A DNA stretch of 64,000 nt from Phoronis australis (lineage: Eukaryota; Phoronida; Phoronidae), in the NCBI GenBank assembly GCA_002633005.1, contig NMRA01000648.1, forward strand, positions 16,467 through 80,466. Direction: 5' to 3'. The position numbers and the translations under genes are program-made. Of the stretch, positions 23,601 to 36,867 are shown piece by piece. The stretch's first letter is position 1; the number at the start of each line of letters is the position of its first letter. The notes beneath the pieces were generated by a model. It saw only the letters and a program-made list of their open reading frames with translations, did no database searches and had not been told where the DNA came from.

Positions 23601-26600
23601 TTCATTTGATAAATTTTTGAGATTCCTCAAAGAAATTCACCGAAACGAGTTTCCTGAATGTACCTATTAACTTTTGAAGAAATAAGCTATTTACTGTAGT
23701 TTAGTTGATAAATTATTTGTGATGAATCATTAGCCTGAACTGATACGGCCATCTTTATGCTGTATATAGGTATGCCTTCTTTATAATTGCATACTGTGTT
23801 TATATTGCGACAGTGCTGGTTTGATAATAGCTATGTGGGTGTATTTATCTTAAAGTAGTATATGGGTAGTAGGTGTGACCTAATTTGTTTTTGAGTCGCA
23901 ACTTTGACCATTATCTGTTTTAATGGGAATTCTACGTTTTTAAGGTGTTTCTTATTAATTTTTCATATTTTAGTTAATTAGAAAGGTATTTTGAATCTTC
24001 TTAGGTGTTTGTATGATAACAAAATTTGAAAAAAGTGTTTCTGTGTGAGACTACCCCTTTCCGTCCAATGACTACTTAGCAGTGTATGTTACTTGCCGTT
24101 ACAACTCTGGGCTTGTAAAGACTCCCTTTTCATTGTTACCAGAGATCAGGCTCGATAAGTTAGCTTCTCATGGCTAGTCATTTGATATGCAAGTCGTGGT
24201 CTCTCCTAACTGAGTCCTCTTCTGAGCTAGCAACAACTCGAGACCGATTTTTCTGTGGTAAGTGGTTTGAATCAAACATTATACGTGTCCAAAGTTTGGT
24301 TTGTAGCCACTTAGAGATAATGAACCTGTTCTGTGTATGCTTATTCAGGAAATAAAGCGCCTGGGAGGCTGGTATGAGCTGTGTGATATTGGTATGCAAG
24401 ACCTGCCAGATGGTACTCAGATTAAGCTACCTAATGTCCTGCTGGGCTCTTTGGGTGAGGATCCCAAGAAGAAGACTATCTGTGTTTACGGCCATCTTGA
24501 TGTGCAGCCTGCATTTAAGGTGAATTGGCGAGTGAATAATTCATTACTTTATAAGAAAACAAATAACAAACGCTTTAGTAAGTGATGTCATACATGTATT
24601 TACAGCAGGGCTTGACATAAGCGAAAAAAGCAGACGTCTAGTGTTTTTTGTTGGTCGTCGCTGTTCGCGACTCTAAAATAACAACTGTAATTGTGGCGAT
24701 CATGTTCTCCGCGACCTGCTTTGATGTGTCGCCCTGTTTTAATGTGTTGCTGCGACCTGTTTGGAGGTAGTTGCTGTGCATTTGACTGGCTGCGACTTGT
24801 TCAGAAACGTAGCAACCAGTTTGGAAAAGAGCATCGCCATCATTAAGAATTGCTGAAAAGCCTTCTTTTACTCATATTTGATACGGTAAACATTTATCTA
24901 AATGGCTGCAAAAATACCCAACAAAATTCTATGACTGATCTGCTAAACAAATGACATCAAAGTTGTTCAAGATGCAAACTAGATAAATCTAGGTGCAAAT
25001 GTTCTCCATTTGTTCGCGCTGTTCAAAATTTTCAACTCGAATGATGAAACTTTCTGCCAAAAAAATTCAACAAGAGGTTGTATTCCAAGACCAAATGGCT
25101 TATTGATGCATGAGAATGATGTAGTGCAAATTTCATAAGTAAAATTTCTTGTGTCAAATGTTGGTTTAAAGAACTAGTTTTAGAAGCCCTTGCAATTTTC
25201 GCAATGATTTTTGTCCGAAATTGGTGAGAGTTTACATTAGGAACACGGTTGTGATGCAGGAGTCTCATGTAACGTGCATGTTCATGAGGTGATTGTTTTG
25301 ATTTCCAGGAGGATGGTTGGGACACTGACCCATTTGTACTGACGGAGGTAGATGGTAAACTGTATGGACGTGGCGCTACTGATGACAAGGTACATACACT
25401 GTTAATTGTATCGATACGAGGCTAAAGCACACATCTGTCTCCTTGTAGTACGTGCTTGAGAGATATATTCAGAGACTGAGTCTTCCTGGACTCAGCTGCA
25501 AACAACAAAGTTTTGTCATCATCATAAGTGTCTGGCATCTTTTTGAACATTCTGAGGGCCTTTTTATGGTGGCCTATGTTTGATATTTTGAGGGTCTGTT
25601 TATGGTAACCTACTTTATAGTACTTAGAGTGCTGGTAGCCTACATGTTGACGTATTGCAACAATTTTGTACAACATCAGTTTAGGGCGTAATATCAATGC
25701 TATCAAAACTGCACCATTTGTTTTCGTTGCCAGTAATTTCTTACCCTGATGGCATTGTTTTACAAAGACATGTTGTTAGATGCACTGTTGTCTTGTGATT
25801 TTATGACTGTTGTTTCTTGCTTCAGGGTCCTGTGCTATGCTGGTTAAATGCTATAGAAGCCTTTCAGAAGACTGGTCAAGATCTACCTGTAAATTTGAAG
25901 GTGGGCTCCATGTGTGATGCAATGGGTGACGTTACATTCACAAGGGGGTGCTAATAAATGGAGGTTCCTCTTTTTGACAGATGTTGAGTAGTTTAAGAGA
26001 TTTAGAGCAGAAAGCAGTTCGCCAGCATGGGTCATCTGCAGGCTAACAGTTCCACATGGCTTCCTGAATGATTCCTTATTCGCTCTTTGAGGATTAGCTC
26101 CCATGTTCAGAAGAGATCCTGTTTGAAATATGTCCGTTATATAATTGGTGGTGCTGTGTGAGTTTCATGTCACACTTAGGTTTAATGTCAACAACTTTTT
26201 GAAGTTACGAGTTCTCATGCCGTTGATTTAAAATATTACCATCGATCATTTGGCAAGCCTCATGTCAATGGACATTTTGTAGTTCCCATATTTCTCAACA
26301 GTTTTTCCACATATCGGTCAGCCTGTTCAGAACTGCTATAGGGGATCATTATCTCTTATCTGATTTTGGATACCTTACCCTATTGTGCCTGCATTGACTT
26401 TCATAATAAAGGGCTATTATGGAGATGTTTAAACTGTAGGCTTGGGTAACAATAGGCATTCCTCTGCCTGTTGACTAAAGACCAAGCTACACCACAAGGG
26501 AAAGCACTATGTTCAGCCTTTAGCTGGCCAAGCTTAGATATCTATGTCCATTTCAGTTGGCAGTGTTTTCGAAGAACTTCGGCCCAAGTATAAATATTAC

Positions 26601-29600
26601 ACTTCATTTCCCTCTGATAGCATGAAGCGCGCTTATCCCGAGTAAGAGATGATGGCTGTTGGAAGTTTAAACATTTGAAATGTTCGTTGTAAAAGGATGT
26701 TTCACGAATACCATAATCATAGCTAGGGCCAAAACAGAACAGTATTTTTAAAGTCATAAGTTTTTTACTNGGGTTAAATATCTGAAACTTCTATTCTGGT
26801 GTCTGCTCAAGGCCTAGTTAATGCTTATGTAATACTGCACAAGCGATTTGTGTGGTTGGCTGGCTCACTATAGGGCTATTGTTAGGACGGCTGTGTCATG
26901 AGCGACAGCGGGCAACTGGGATAGCGAAGCGGTCGCTCGCTGAGAGGGCTGACCCTCATGCATACATGACATGTTCTGTACCTTTTGTTTTGAATTTCAA
27001 ATACGACTTTGACTACTACAACTAACAACAAATTTTGAACTTTTTAATGACATTGTTTCCTGTATGTGAGTGTGATACTTTTATTTCAGTTTTGCTTTGA
27101 GGGTATGGAAGAATCAGGCTCTGAAGGTTTGGATGATTTAGTGACCTCCAAAAAGGACACATTCTTTAAGGTATCACTAACTTTCTGATTTTTGCTTAAT
27201 TGGGAAACTCAAATTTAAATACAAACTGTTTGTTAAGTTTACATAAACAGTCAGGCTTGGAAATCATGCCAGGCTCATCTGCAAGGGACAATTAGATGTT
27301 GTAGGATACTGTGGGTATATTCCTGCCTCTAACGCTATTTTTGATGAAGCTCTGACCAGCAATGGTTTATTGATGAAAGGTAAGTGTTGTCTGTTTTGGG
27401 ATCTAAAATATGTACAAGACAGGCATTCACGAAGACATGGATGGTTTCTAGGAGGTATTGATCATGTAAATTGGGTTTGGGATTAAATGCAAGCATGGGT
27501 GTTTAACAGTGAAAATTTACTGATTTCACAGGTGGGCATTACGACAGACATGGGTATTACCTGAGAGAGTATGGTTATCCTTGCATTTTCAATACTAAAC
27601 AGCTTGTAAGGTTTTCAAATGACTGTTTTCCATAACGACTAGCTAGTGTGTATTTAATTTAAAACAGCTTGCATTGCGCTTATGTTGTATGGATTAGTGG
27701 GGGCAGATGGCCCTGCCCCCCCCCCCTCTATTNCCCCTCTATTCAGACATGGCAAAGAGTAAAACGATGCTGATTTTATGAGTTTCGTGATATGTCTTCT
27801 GCATTGATTATTATCAAAACTGCTGGATATAGATTTTGATGAAACTTGACGCAATGGCTTATTGCTGGGAATGTTGTCACCAGTTGATCATCAGGTAGAT
27901 TGGGCTACAACACCTCATATTGACCATTTTAGTTGTTGAAAAAAAATTGGTTGTCCTTGATGAATATGGCTTTTTAGACTTCTTGATGGCTGGGTTGCAA
28001 TATGGGGGAACTTCAATGCTTTGTTTTTGTCTTGTTAGTGTTTTCAAAAGAGAAATTCAATCCTAAAAACTGGAAATGATAGCCTGGATTTTCAAGCTTA
28101 AATAATTTATGATTTATGAAATATTTAAAATTGTTAAATGTGGCACACCATTAGTCAGTTTCCTCCAAAAATTTTATTTTAATTTTAATTTTATGAGTAT
28201 TTTTGAGAGGTCAATATTTTCCTTATTTAGAAATAATTTTATTTAGAATTTACTGTCTACCTTTCAGGGTGTTGACTATGTGTGCATCTCTGACAACTAT
28301 TGGCTAGGTAAAAACAAGCCATGTATCACTTACGGCCTGAGAGGTATCTGTTACTTCTTCTTGGAAGTGGATTGTGCTGCCAAAGATTTGCATTCTGGGT
28401 TATACGGTGGTGCTGTGTAAGTAAACCCAGGTGTCCTCTGGATACTGTCTGTCTTGCTGGAGTTACATGGTACATGTCAGTGTCTTGCTGGAGTTACAAC
28501 GATAGTACATGTCAGTGTCTTGCTGGAGTTACACAGTAATGTCAGTGTCTTGCTGGAGTTACACAGTAATGTCAGTGTCTTGCTGGAGTTACACAGTACA
28601 TGTCAGTGTCTTGCTGCAGTTACACAGTACATGTCAGTGTCTTACTGGAGTTACATAGTACATGTCAGTGTCTTGCTGGAGTTACAATGATAGTACATGT
28701 CAGTGTCTTGCTGGAGTTACACAGTACATGTCATCATATTGCTGGAGTTACACAGTACATGTCAGTGTCTTGCTGGAGTTACAAAGTACATGTCAGTGCT
28801 TGTTACATGTGCAGCAATGCTTGCTTACCGTCTCAACAATGCACACTGCTGTTGTTATGCGCCCGCATGTGTGCATGTGTTCAACCATCATCTGGTGGGT
28901 AAATTGCTTCTTCAGCTGTTTCTACTAAGCTCAGTGAAAGGTTTTCATGAAATTTGATATGCGTTCCTACTTTGGTGAAAACGGCTGACATCATTTTTTT
29001 ATGAATCTGACTACTCCAAGTGGCAGTTTAAAGCCACTTCAAATGATGTTCTGAGTGCTAAAAGCATCAATTTCTTTCTTCACAGGCGTAGGTTTTCTTT
29101 GGATGCAATCTAGTCACTGTAGCCACTATGACAAACAAATTGAATTGGCTTGGTCTGAAGTACTACCAGCCTTTCAATTTTTCTTAAACCTGAACATCAT
29201 AATCTAATCTGAGTAATGAGGAAATTAAGACCAGCTTTATAACTGTTACAGTAAATGATCTTAGCTAAAAGTTGGATTGTGACAAAAGGCGTGGATATAT
29301 TGGGATGTGCAATCTTATATTATTGCTACAGTGGTGAACATTTTAAAGGTCCAAACATAAGGTTTTCTACATTTTTGTGACAGTTGCTGTGATGTCTAGA
29401 AAGTTACTGCTTAGTAAAAGAACCTGAGATTAGTGTTTGAGCAGGAAACGTGTAACTATGGTAAATAAATTTTGTCAACTTTTCTTTTATTGATCAGCTT
29501 TCTATATTATGTTTGCAGCCATGAGGCAATGACCGATCTTATCTACCTTATGGGCACTTTAGTTGATAACAGGGGAAAAATCAAAGTTCCTGGGGTTTAT

Positions 29601-32600
29601 GACACAGTGGCAAAGCTGACCAATGTGGAAAGAGCTACGTATGACCCTATTGACTTTGACCCGGTAAGCTGGCATCTCGATACAATGTGCTTCAACGTGT
29701 GTTTGGAATCATTGGTCTCTGAGAATTGCAAATAATATTGAGGAACTGAGATGTGTTAACACTTAAGATTGCAGAAATTTTATTATTTAGAAATTGTGGT
29801 ACTGTGTTTTCTGACTGAAGCCTTTTTGTGTGAAATCTTTTCACTCCACATTTCTGTTAACATTTTTTAATAGCATTTTGAGCAATAAACCTTACAGCCT
29901 TTGGAACACCAGAAATGGCTGTATTTTTTCCAAAAGATTCTCCAGGACCTATCTTATTTTTTTAATTTTTGTGTGAGGTTAAATTATCAAGATTATGTTC
30001 AAATCTTGGTTTTTGTTTTTAAAAAGTTCACTCCTTGGTATTTTACAAACAGAAGTGGTTACTGTAGTAATTCTCAGCAATTGAAAAAGATCTTTTTTTT
30101 GTTCGCCGCAGTGATGACTGGTTTGCAAATGATGAGTACACTTTAGTGGTTGCAAAGAAATAGCAAAGCTTAACGAGCACGCCAACAACATGATTAGAGA
30201 TCAACTCATTGTGTTTTCACTCAACATATGCTGAGTGTAACTGGACGCATCACAATATTTTTTTAAAATAATCATCGCAGTTGCGGCCAGTGTCTGGGTG
30301 CTTTAATTTGTTGTTTAAAACGTAACTTGGCATCAGTTACATGCCACATCCTTTCATTTTTGACAAAGTTCTCTGCAGGTGTACCTGGTGACAGCTTTAG
30401 CTTCATTGTAACATTTTGTTACATGTAGCATAATGTCAAAACAATTCAACGTGTGAATGTGACTTACTGCAAACTAATGTCACATCAGGGTCACAAAATC
30501 ATTGAATTGTTTTTCTGGAACGGTTTCTGTGCCGTTTACAAAGGAGTTCTTGATAGGCAACTCTTGTTTATTATGTTTACTGTGGTAGTATGCGATTAAA
30601 ATATGAGGTTCGGACACTAAAACTGTGTGTGTGGTTGTGGGAAATGCATGTTGGTACCAGCTCACTTGATGTTCAGTTATTTAAGAATAACATGCATTAA
30701 TTATGTTATTATTCAGGAAGATTTTCGCAAAGACATTGGAGCTCATAAATTGATACACGACAAGAAGGAAGATACCCTGATGCATAGATGGCGCTACCCA
30801 TCACTATCACTTCATGGTATGTGCTATTTATTGCTTATGAATTTAAATAAAAGCAAATTGAATGTAATTACTGGTTGTAAATTTGACGGAGCTTCATGGA
30901 TCTTTCAAATTGTAGAAAACGGACAAACTGAAACCTTGAGCTGGTTTTATCACTCATGATCAAAACGTTTATGGCGAACACATCAAAAAAGAACACTCCC
31001 TTGAAGCATTGTCTTACATTGACCTTAGAAAAGGCGTATTTCTATTCAAAAGCAGTCCGGTTTTCTGTCAAGGAAAGTTAATTCTTTTTGATACAACTTA
31101 CAGTAATCGTTATAGAATTGATTTCCATGTTTTCTTTACTCGGATGTAAAGTGAATTTTGATAATGAAAAAAGACTTGAGTTCATTATGACTCAAGACCT
31201 CACCATGCTCAACTTTTGAAATTAGGACTGGTGCAGGGCTTGGAATTTTCCTCTTTTGAGGGGGTTTCTTCTTTTTTGGTTTTGATTTCCTCTTATTTGA
31301 ATTCCAGTTTCTTCTTTTTTGTCTCTTTTTATCATTATTTTGACTTTATTCATGCAAAAACATTTATTTCACATAAATTTTACAACACAAAAAATATCTC
31401 ACAAGCCTATTCATTTGTGGAAATATGCATCACATGGAAAATTATCCTCTTTTTTGTCATTGGTCATACCAAGCCCTGCTGGTGATTATAAAGTTCTCCT
31501 TGAATAAATTGCATAATGCACTCATGACACCTGGTGGTACATACTGGGTGCAGCCTCTGTGAACGGGTTTGGTTGAATGAGGGTGCATAAAATTTCACCC
31601 AAATATGGGCTTTTAGTTCGTTTGACAGTTTCGGCTGTTATAACATTTTGTGGTCTAACAACACTCTTTCAAACGTAAGTTGAAACTTTTAAACACAACA
31701 TTTGTTTTATGTACACTCTGGCTGTCTGACCATCTGTTGATATCCGTCCTTTTCTCCCAAACTGCTTGATGGATCTTTGTGAGGCCGGGCTATTGCTCAG
31801 TGGCAATTATTTACTTTTTTGTCTATCTCTGTATCTTGCAAGTTTCTTGATGGATGTTCTTGACAAAAAACTTCTTTTTTAGTGACTCTAAAATGTCTTA
31901 ATGGAATAAGGCATGTACAGGTGTGTTGATACTGGGGACTGGAGAGCACTCAACAATATTGGGACAAATCTCCCCCTAATGTTTATTTAAGTTGACTTAT
32001 ACATTTGAAGCGCCCTCTTGTGGAAATTTATTGATATGGTGCCATTTTGCTACATGCAATACAATTGATGGAAGCGAGTCAACACTCTACGTTGTTCTTG
32101 TGTAGGTATTCAGGGAGCTTTTGATGGAGACGGGTCTAAAACGGTCATTCCACGAAAGGTGATTGGAAAATTTTCCATTCGCTTAGTACCAAATCAGGAC
32201 CCCAGTGAAATAACGAAACTCGTTGTTGATTACGTGAACAAAATGCATGCTGATAGTGGCAGTCCAAACAAAGTCAAGTGAGTACATGACATTCCGAACT
32301 TGGTCTTGTTTATGAGTTTCCATGGAAAGCTGTTGGTGAGTGTGCTTATTTATAGCAAGAAGGGCCTAGTGCAAGTGAATATTCAAGCCAACCCCAATTA
32401 TATTTTTGAACTAAAGCACAAGTTTCAATTACCCGCCCATTCCCTGCCAACACAATAGAGAGACAGCTAGCTGTGCTGCCAACAGTCACAGGCACATACT
32501 AGTTTTATGACATAATGAATTGTGGCTCAAGTATTACACACTGACCAGCTGGACTGCTATTTTGTTCATATTACCAAATTCCAATATTTGAATGATCACC

Positions 32601-35600
32601 ATCCAACAGTCTATTTTTATCTGTACTGGTTTCCTCATGGAAATTATTTACTCAAGAAGCCACTAACATAATCATAACTTTCTGAATGTCAGACACAAAA
32701 TTTGTAAAAAGGCTGCAAGCAGCAGTGATTGCTCACACGCCACCTGGTTGCATAATGGAGTACTACTTCTACCTAATGGAAGAGACATAGGCAACTCATA
32801 TTTGACTACAGGAAAGAAACTTTTATGTTTTGTATAGGTCACACTTAAGGAAGAGATTTTATCAAAATTATACTCAATTTGCTTTCTTGTCCATTAGGTA
32901 GTAACCTAGGGTTACTGGAACATGTAATAAGTTATCATTGTGTTGTAGTAATCTGCTACTGCATGCAGTTGCACAACTACAGTAGGTGGTTGGATTATTT
33001 TACAAGCATTCCTTCATTTGTGCAGTTGTTCATATTTAACTTAAAGCTGCATCTTAATGGCTAAAAAGTAAAATTAAACTTGTCTAGGCCTTTTATTTCT
33101 AAAATCAGACTCAGAGCTCTCCTCACTGTTATTATTAAGTTTTGTTACCAACAAGAACATGTCACTTCGTCAGAGACTCAAGAACATGCTTCAGAGTTGA
33201 TGTGAGTTGGCCAGGCATTATCTGTGAGATGAGTTGCTAACGGATCCGAAATAGAACCCTGTTGCAGTAAAGAATATTACGAGACCAAATTTATCAATTC
33301 GATTTTCGTTTTTGGCGATCTAAACAGGGCTAAATTCACCTTTTATATTGAATTTCATCGTTTGTTGTGTGTATTCTTGTAGCTGTTCCAGTAGTCATGG
33401 TGGTAAGCCGTGGATGAGTGATTATGACCATCCTCATTATCAGGCAGCTGGTAGAGCCATTGAACAAGGTAGGGCAGACTGTAATTGGCTACTCAGGAAT
33501 TTTAGGGCGTTCTCTCATTCTATGACTTTACCAGACATCGATCGGTTGTGGGAGTATGATAACATCTAGCTCTTTTGTTAACTGCCCAGCACAGTCTTTT
33601 GTCTCATGCAGGCCAATTATCTAGTACAGGCTTATTTCTGACTGTGTATGAGCACAGTCAAACCCAGCGCACTGGTAACATGTTCGGACAAAATAGATTG
33701 TCCTAACTTCGGTTGTAGTTGGGCGATTTTGGTTATTCATAAAAAAATCATGATCAGCATTTGACGTGGAATTCAGAAATGTAATTAATTTACATCCAAA
33801 ATGTTTTATAATTAGACTTTTATTTTTAACAGCACAGCCCAGTCAGGCTAGATACCATCTTATCAGAGATTAGAGCAATTATCGAATAAAAGAGAGCTGA
33901 CCCTCCAACCATCAATGTCAGAATGGACTTGATCAGTCTTGTAAGATATTGGCTACAGCAGTCATCCGCCCAACTTGCTGTTGTGTAATACAACCAAACA
34001 AGTTGGACTTAACAGGAGAACACCATAATGAGAGAAGCTCATGTCATACCTATTTGCACAGTGTCCCATGGATTATCCTTATCTGGCCATTGCCAAACAT
34101 TTTTCAGCATGAATCCCGTGGTGGACATATCATCACTGCGTACCGCCATGATAGAAATTATAACACAGCTATGGCTGCACTCGATTGGCCAGTTCAGCTG
34201 TCACAACCAGTTGATGTGGCAGAAGCAGCAAAGTGAATCAAGTGCACCCTTAGTGGACTTTAAACTCGTCGCAGTTATTGAATAATATATTGGTTTTCTT
34301 TGGACCTTAGTTGCCACGTAATGTTTGAAAAGTAACCAAGGAAAGAAAATTGTCAACATAGAAAATTTGAAATGCTAACTAACGAATTGAAATTAGCAGA
34401 AGACTTTTTTGTCCCTCACATGGACTCATGAAATGCTGTGAATATTTGTGGTATTGACTTTAATTTGATTTTACTTCTTAAGATTGTAAGTGACTTGTGG
34501 TACACCCCATAAACGAATTTTAATTTTTTTTATTGTTTAGTTTCTCACCAAAATGTTTGGAAATATTTGAAAAAATGGGCACCCGTTATGCATTTGCAAA
34601 CCACGTCTTCGGCCCTTTTGAACACAGTACACAGAACTTGTGTTATGCTGAGATGAAATTTTAGATGACTCATTGGATCTCTTTGTTGCACGTTTTATGG
34701 GATTAGTTTTTGATATATGTCCATTTCATACACCTTTTGACCTAAATTTGGTGATTCTAAATATATTTCGTTTTACAGTTTTCGGAACAAAGCCAGACAT
34801 GACTCGTGAGGGAGGCTCCATCCCTGTGACCTTGACCTTCCAAGAGGTGACTGGACGGAATGTGATCTTGCTGCCTGTTGGTGCCTGCGATGATGGGGCG
34901 CATTCACAGAATGAAAAGTTCAATAGGACCAACTACATCAACGGTGTAAGAAAAGTTGCTAATTGAAATGTCTATGATAATCAGCAACAGTTTGGAACAC
35001 AAATTTTCAGCTAATGTAATCATCTGATGGGTTACAATAATATCCATCACATTTATTTTGGTTTCCTTCACAATTTTTGCCAAACATCTGATGAGAACTT
35101 TGCTTACTGATTGAAAAACTTACAAGTTTTGACTTCAAAAGCATTGTTGGTGTCACATCTCAAGAAAAAAGTTACGTCTTGCCCTCAATTTGCACCAAGG
35201 CGTAGGTGGGACACTTGCAGGTGCCAGTGGTATTTTATGGCTTACGTAGGTCACTGCAGATGGAGAGATATATTACCCTCCCTCTGCAAAACAAAATGCT
35301 CACTGACCTATAAACTATGTTCATATTAATCAGCGTAACTGTAGTAGAGGCAATTACAATGGCTGAGCGACTGATATCTGTTGTAAGATCATGCAGTAAT
35401 TAATTTTCGCTGACTACCAATGGTAATGTGCTAAGCTCTTACTCACCACGACTGCATGCTGTGAGGATTCTTACATGTCACGTAAAAGAAATCCAACAAG
35501 TGAAACATTTGCTTCGCCGCCTCAATAGGCAATATCCTCAAGGTTCATTTTGCTACAGATATGAGCTGTGAGCTGAACTAATTGCATTCGAGTTGCGTAG

Positions 35601-36254
35601 CTCTCCATCTTCTTTCGGCCTTAGAACTCATTTTCAAAGTCACAGCGAAAATTGGACATGCATCACAAGATGGAAGCTAAAAATTTTGTCCATGTAGTTT
35701 TCTTAAGTTTGTAACTAACATTAATTCTCCCTACCTTATCAGTTTACCAATTTTAATTGACATGAAGTTGATTTATGTTATGTTTTGTGTACATGGAGAC
35801 GGAGCTCATTAGCTAGATACCTGTCTGAAGTGTCTAGCAGTTTGCCCCAGTAAGACTCAAACTTCCACGACCTTGAGTAAAGGAAGTGAATTCTTATTCA
35901 CTGGCCACAATGGCTCCTTCACCTGCATCAAGGTGTATATGGGACGCAAAATTGAATATGTTATCTTTTGTGTACTTGGGGACACGATCAGAAAAACCTA
36001 GATGCACTTTGAATGAATGCATTTTAGTTATTCAGTTATAGAAGTTCTTTTGAAATTAGATTCAACACTGATTTCTATTCAGAACCTTGCCTAATAATCA
36101 CTTATGACTTACAATTTAAGCCTTAAAACTACATAACCATATACATTCTGAGTCAGGGAATAAATTTAATCACTTTGTTACAAAATCTTGTTCTTTCTTT
36201 TACTTTTAGATAAAAGTGCTTGCCAGATATTTCCACGAGGTTTCTTTGCTGTGA
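20699..36254 (+). CDS. CNDP2: Cytosolic non-specific dipeptidase (M20 metallopeptidase), complete
   Basis: Hydrolyses dipeptides in the cytosol with two metal ions. Thirteen exons: 20699-20733, 20911-21034, 24349-24519, 25309-25389, 25826-25900, 27090-27170, 28268-28416, 29519-29663, 30717-30816, 32106-32277, 33383-33468, 34779-34945, 36210-36254 (TGA). Phases agree and give 476 residues, against 475 in human. By alignment from memory, metal ligands and catalytic residues are all present: His102 and Asp104 in YGHLDVQP, Asp135 in [10 protein letters not shown], Glu169/Glu170 in [10 protein letters not shown], Asp198 in CISDNYWLG, His231 in DLHSGLYGG, His448 in DDGAHSQNE. The start [15 protein letters not shown] fits the family. 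The last exon is only 14 codons (ending YFHEVSLL). Several introns carry transposons and minisatellites (21046-21808, 28450-28800, 31234-31478). CNDP2 rather than secreted CNDP1 is chosen because there is no signal peptide. Confidence 0.98.
21046..21808. mobile_element. MITE with ~188-bp terminal inverted repeats
   Basis: 21046 to about 21233 is reverse-complementary to 21621-21808 over roughly 185 bases, at about 85-90% identity by eye; both ends begin AGTCGGATATA. The middle (about 390 bases) is unrelated and has no transposase-like frame. It begins 11 bases after the donor of CNDP2 exon 2. A short GCACT..AGTC match extends into both flanks, so the exact ends and target duplication are uncertain; the terminus resembles pogo/Tc1-like MITEs. 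Confidence 0.75.
22340..23018. repeat. 339-bp tandem duplication joined by a single N
   Basis: 22340-22678 and 22680-23018 differ at about four bases (for example CCGACTC versus CTGACTC, ACATC versus ATATC). The junction is a lone N at 22679. That pattern is typical of two allelic contig ends placed side by side by an assembler, though a real recent duplication is possible. It lies within CNDP2 intron 2. Confidence 0.9.
27700..27735. repeat. Poly-C tract with an ambiguous base
   Basis: CCCTG followed by about thirteen C residues, then CTCTATT, an N at 27733 and CCCCTCTATT again. The CCCTGCCCCC start resembles the C-rich end of the transposon at 58098-58246. The repeated CCCCTCTATT around the N suggests an assembly overlap artefact. 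Lies in CNDP2 intron 6. Confidence 0.6.
28450..28800. repeat. Minisatellite of 28-36-bp units, 11 copies
   Basis: Eleven copies of a unit built on TCAGTGTCTTGCTGGAGTTAC, with variable spacers (ACAGTACATG, ACAGTAATG, AACGATAGTACATG). It begins about 33 bases after the donor of CNDP2 exon 7. The open frames over it are repeat artefacts. Confidence 0.92.
31234..31478. mobile_element. 245-bp MITE, TIR CAGGGCTTGG
   Basis: Begins CAGGGCTTGG (31234) and ends CCAAGCCCTG (31478). It is flanked on both sides by CTGGTG (31228-31233 and 31479-31484). CAGG-type termini suggest a hAT-related non-autonomous element, though hAT usually makes 8-bp duplications. The interior is pyrimidine-rich and non-coding. 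Lies in CNDP2 intron 9. Confidence 0.7.
35800..35917 (-). repeat. Second copy of the tRNA-derived SINE
   Basis: Matches 405-530 through CCACGACCTTGAGTAAAG and ends GGCCACAATGGCTCC where the first copy has GGCCACACTGCCTCC. Upstream AGCTAGATACCTG matches AGCTAGAAACCTG. The B-box region is mutated, so this is an older copy. Lies in CNDP2 intron 12. Confidence 0.65.
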
Positions 36255-36580
36255 GGAGATCAAGGCTACGGCAAAAATTGTCCGATGACTCAAGACATTT
36301 ACATGTCTCCAATAGTATTTAACTTCGCTGTATGTACCTAAATGTGCCATTATGTCGATAAGACCTTGCCCATCCTATAGTACAGCTGGATGAAAGTAGT
36401 TCCAATAGGTTTTGAGTAACTTTTGTCACATTGTTGATAATGGGATAACCTGGGAGGCACTGAGCTATGGCGAAATATAACTTTACATTTAGACTATAAA
36501 CTGCTGTTTCAGTATTATTTAGTCTCCTCGCTAGTCAACTGATGGTGTTGATAGTGTTAAATTTGCCTCCATTGTTCGTG

Positions 36581-36586
36581 AATAAA
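36581..36586 (+). terminator. Poly(A) signal of CNDP2
   Basis: AATAAA about 330 bases past the CNDP2 stop codon, followed within 30 bases by GT-rich sequence. It is the first canonical hexamer noticed downstream of the last exon. Confidence 0.6.
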
Positions 36587-36867
36587 AGTGTCATGTCGGC
36601 AAGTACATCTGATTCAGTGTTTTATTTGCACTAATTGGATTGAACTGCTTGAAGCATGGTGTCAAATGTGGTGTAGATTATCTTGCGTTTATACTTTCTG
36701 TTGTCTTACTTACCTAACAACACCAGAATAATGACCCGAAGTTTGTAATCCTTAACCATATGTCCCGTCCACCTGACTTGTCTGTTCACTCACACCCGAT
36801 GAGTTAGTGGATGTTTTTCATCAAATGTATTGTAAACATTTTATCATTAATAGCTTAATGTCCAAAG

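Noticed and set aside
24604-24840. Possible MITE beginning CAGGGCTTGACATAAG, like the 31234 element
   Set aside because: Only one terminus seen; no matching inverted end or flanking duplication in the intron.
33949-34285. Overlapping 85-95-codon frames in CNDP2 intron 11
   Set aside because: Exons 33383-33468 and 34779-34945 join in phase without them; no recognisable domain.
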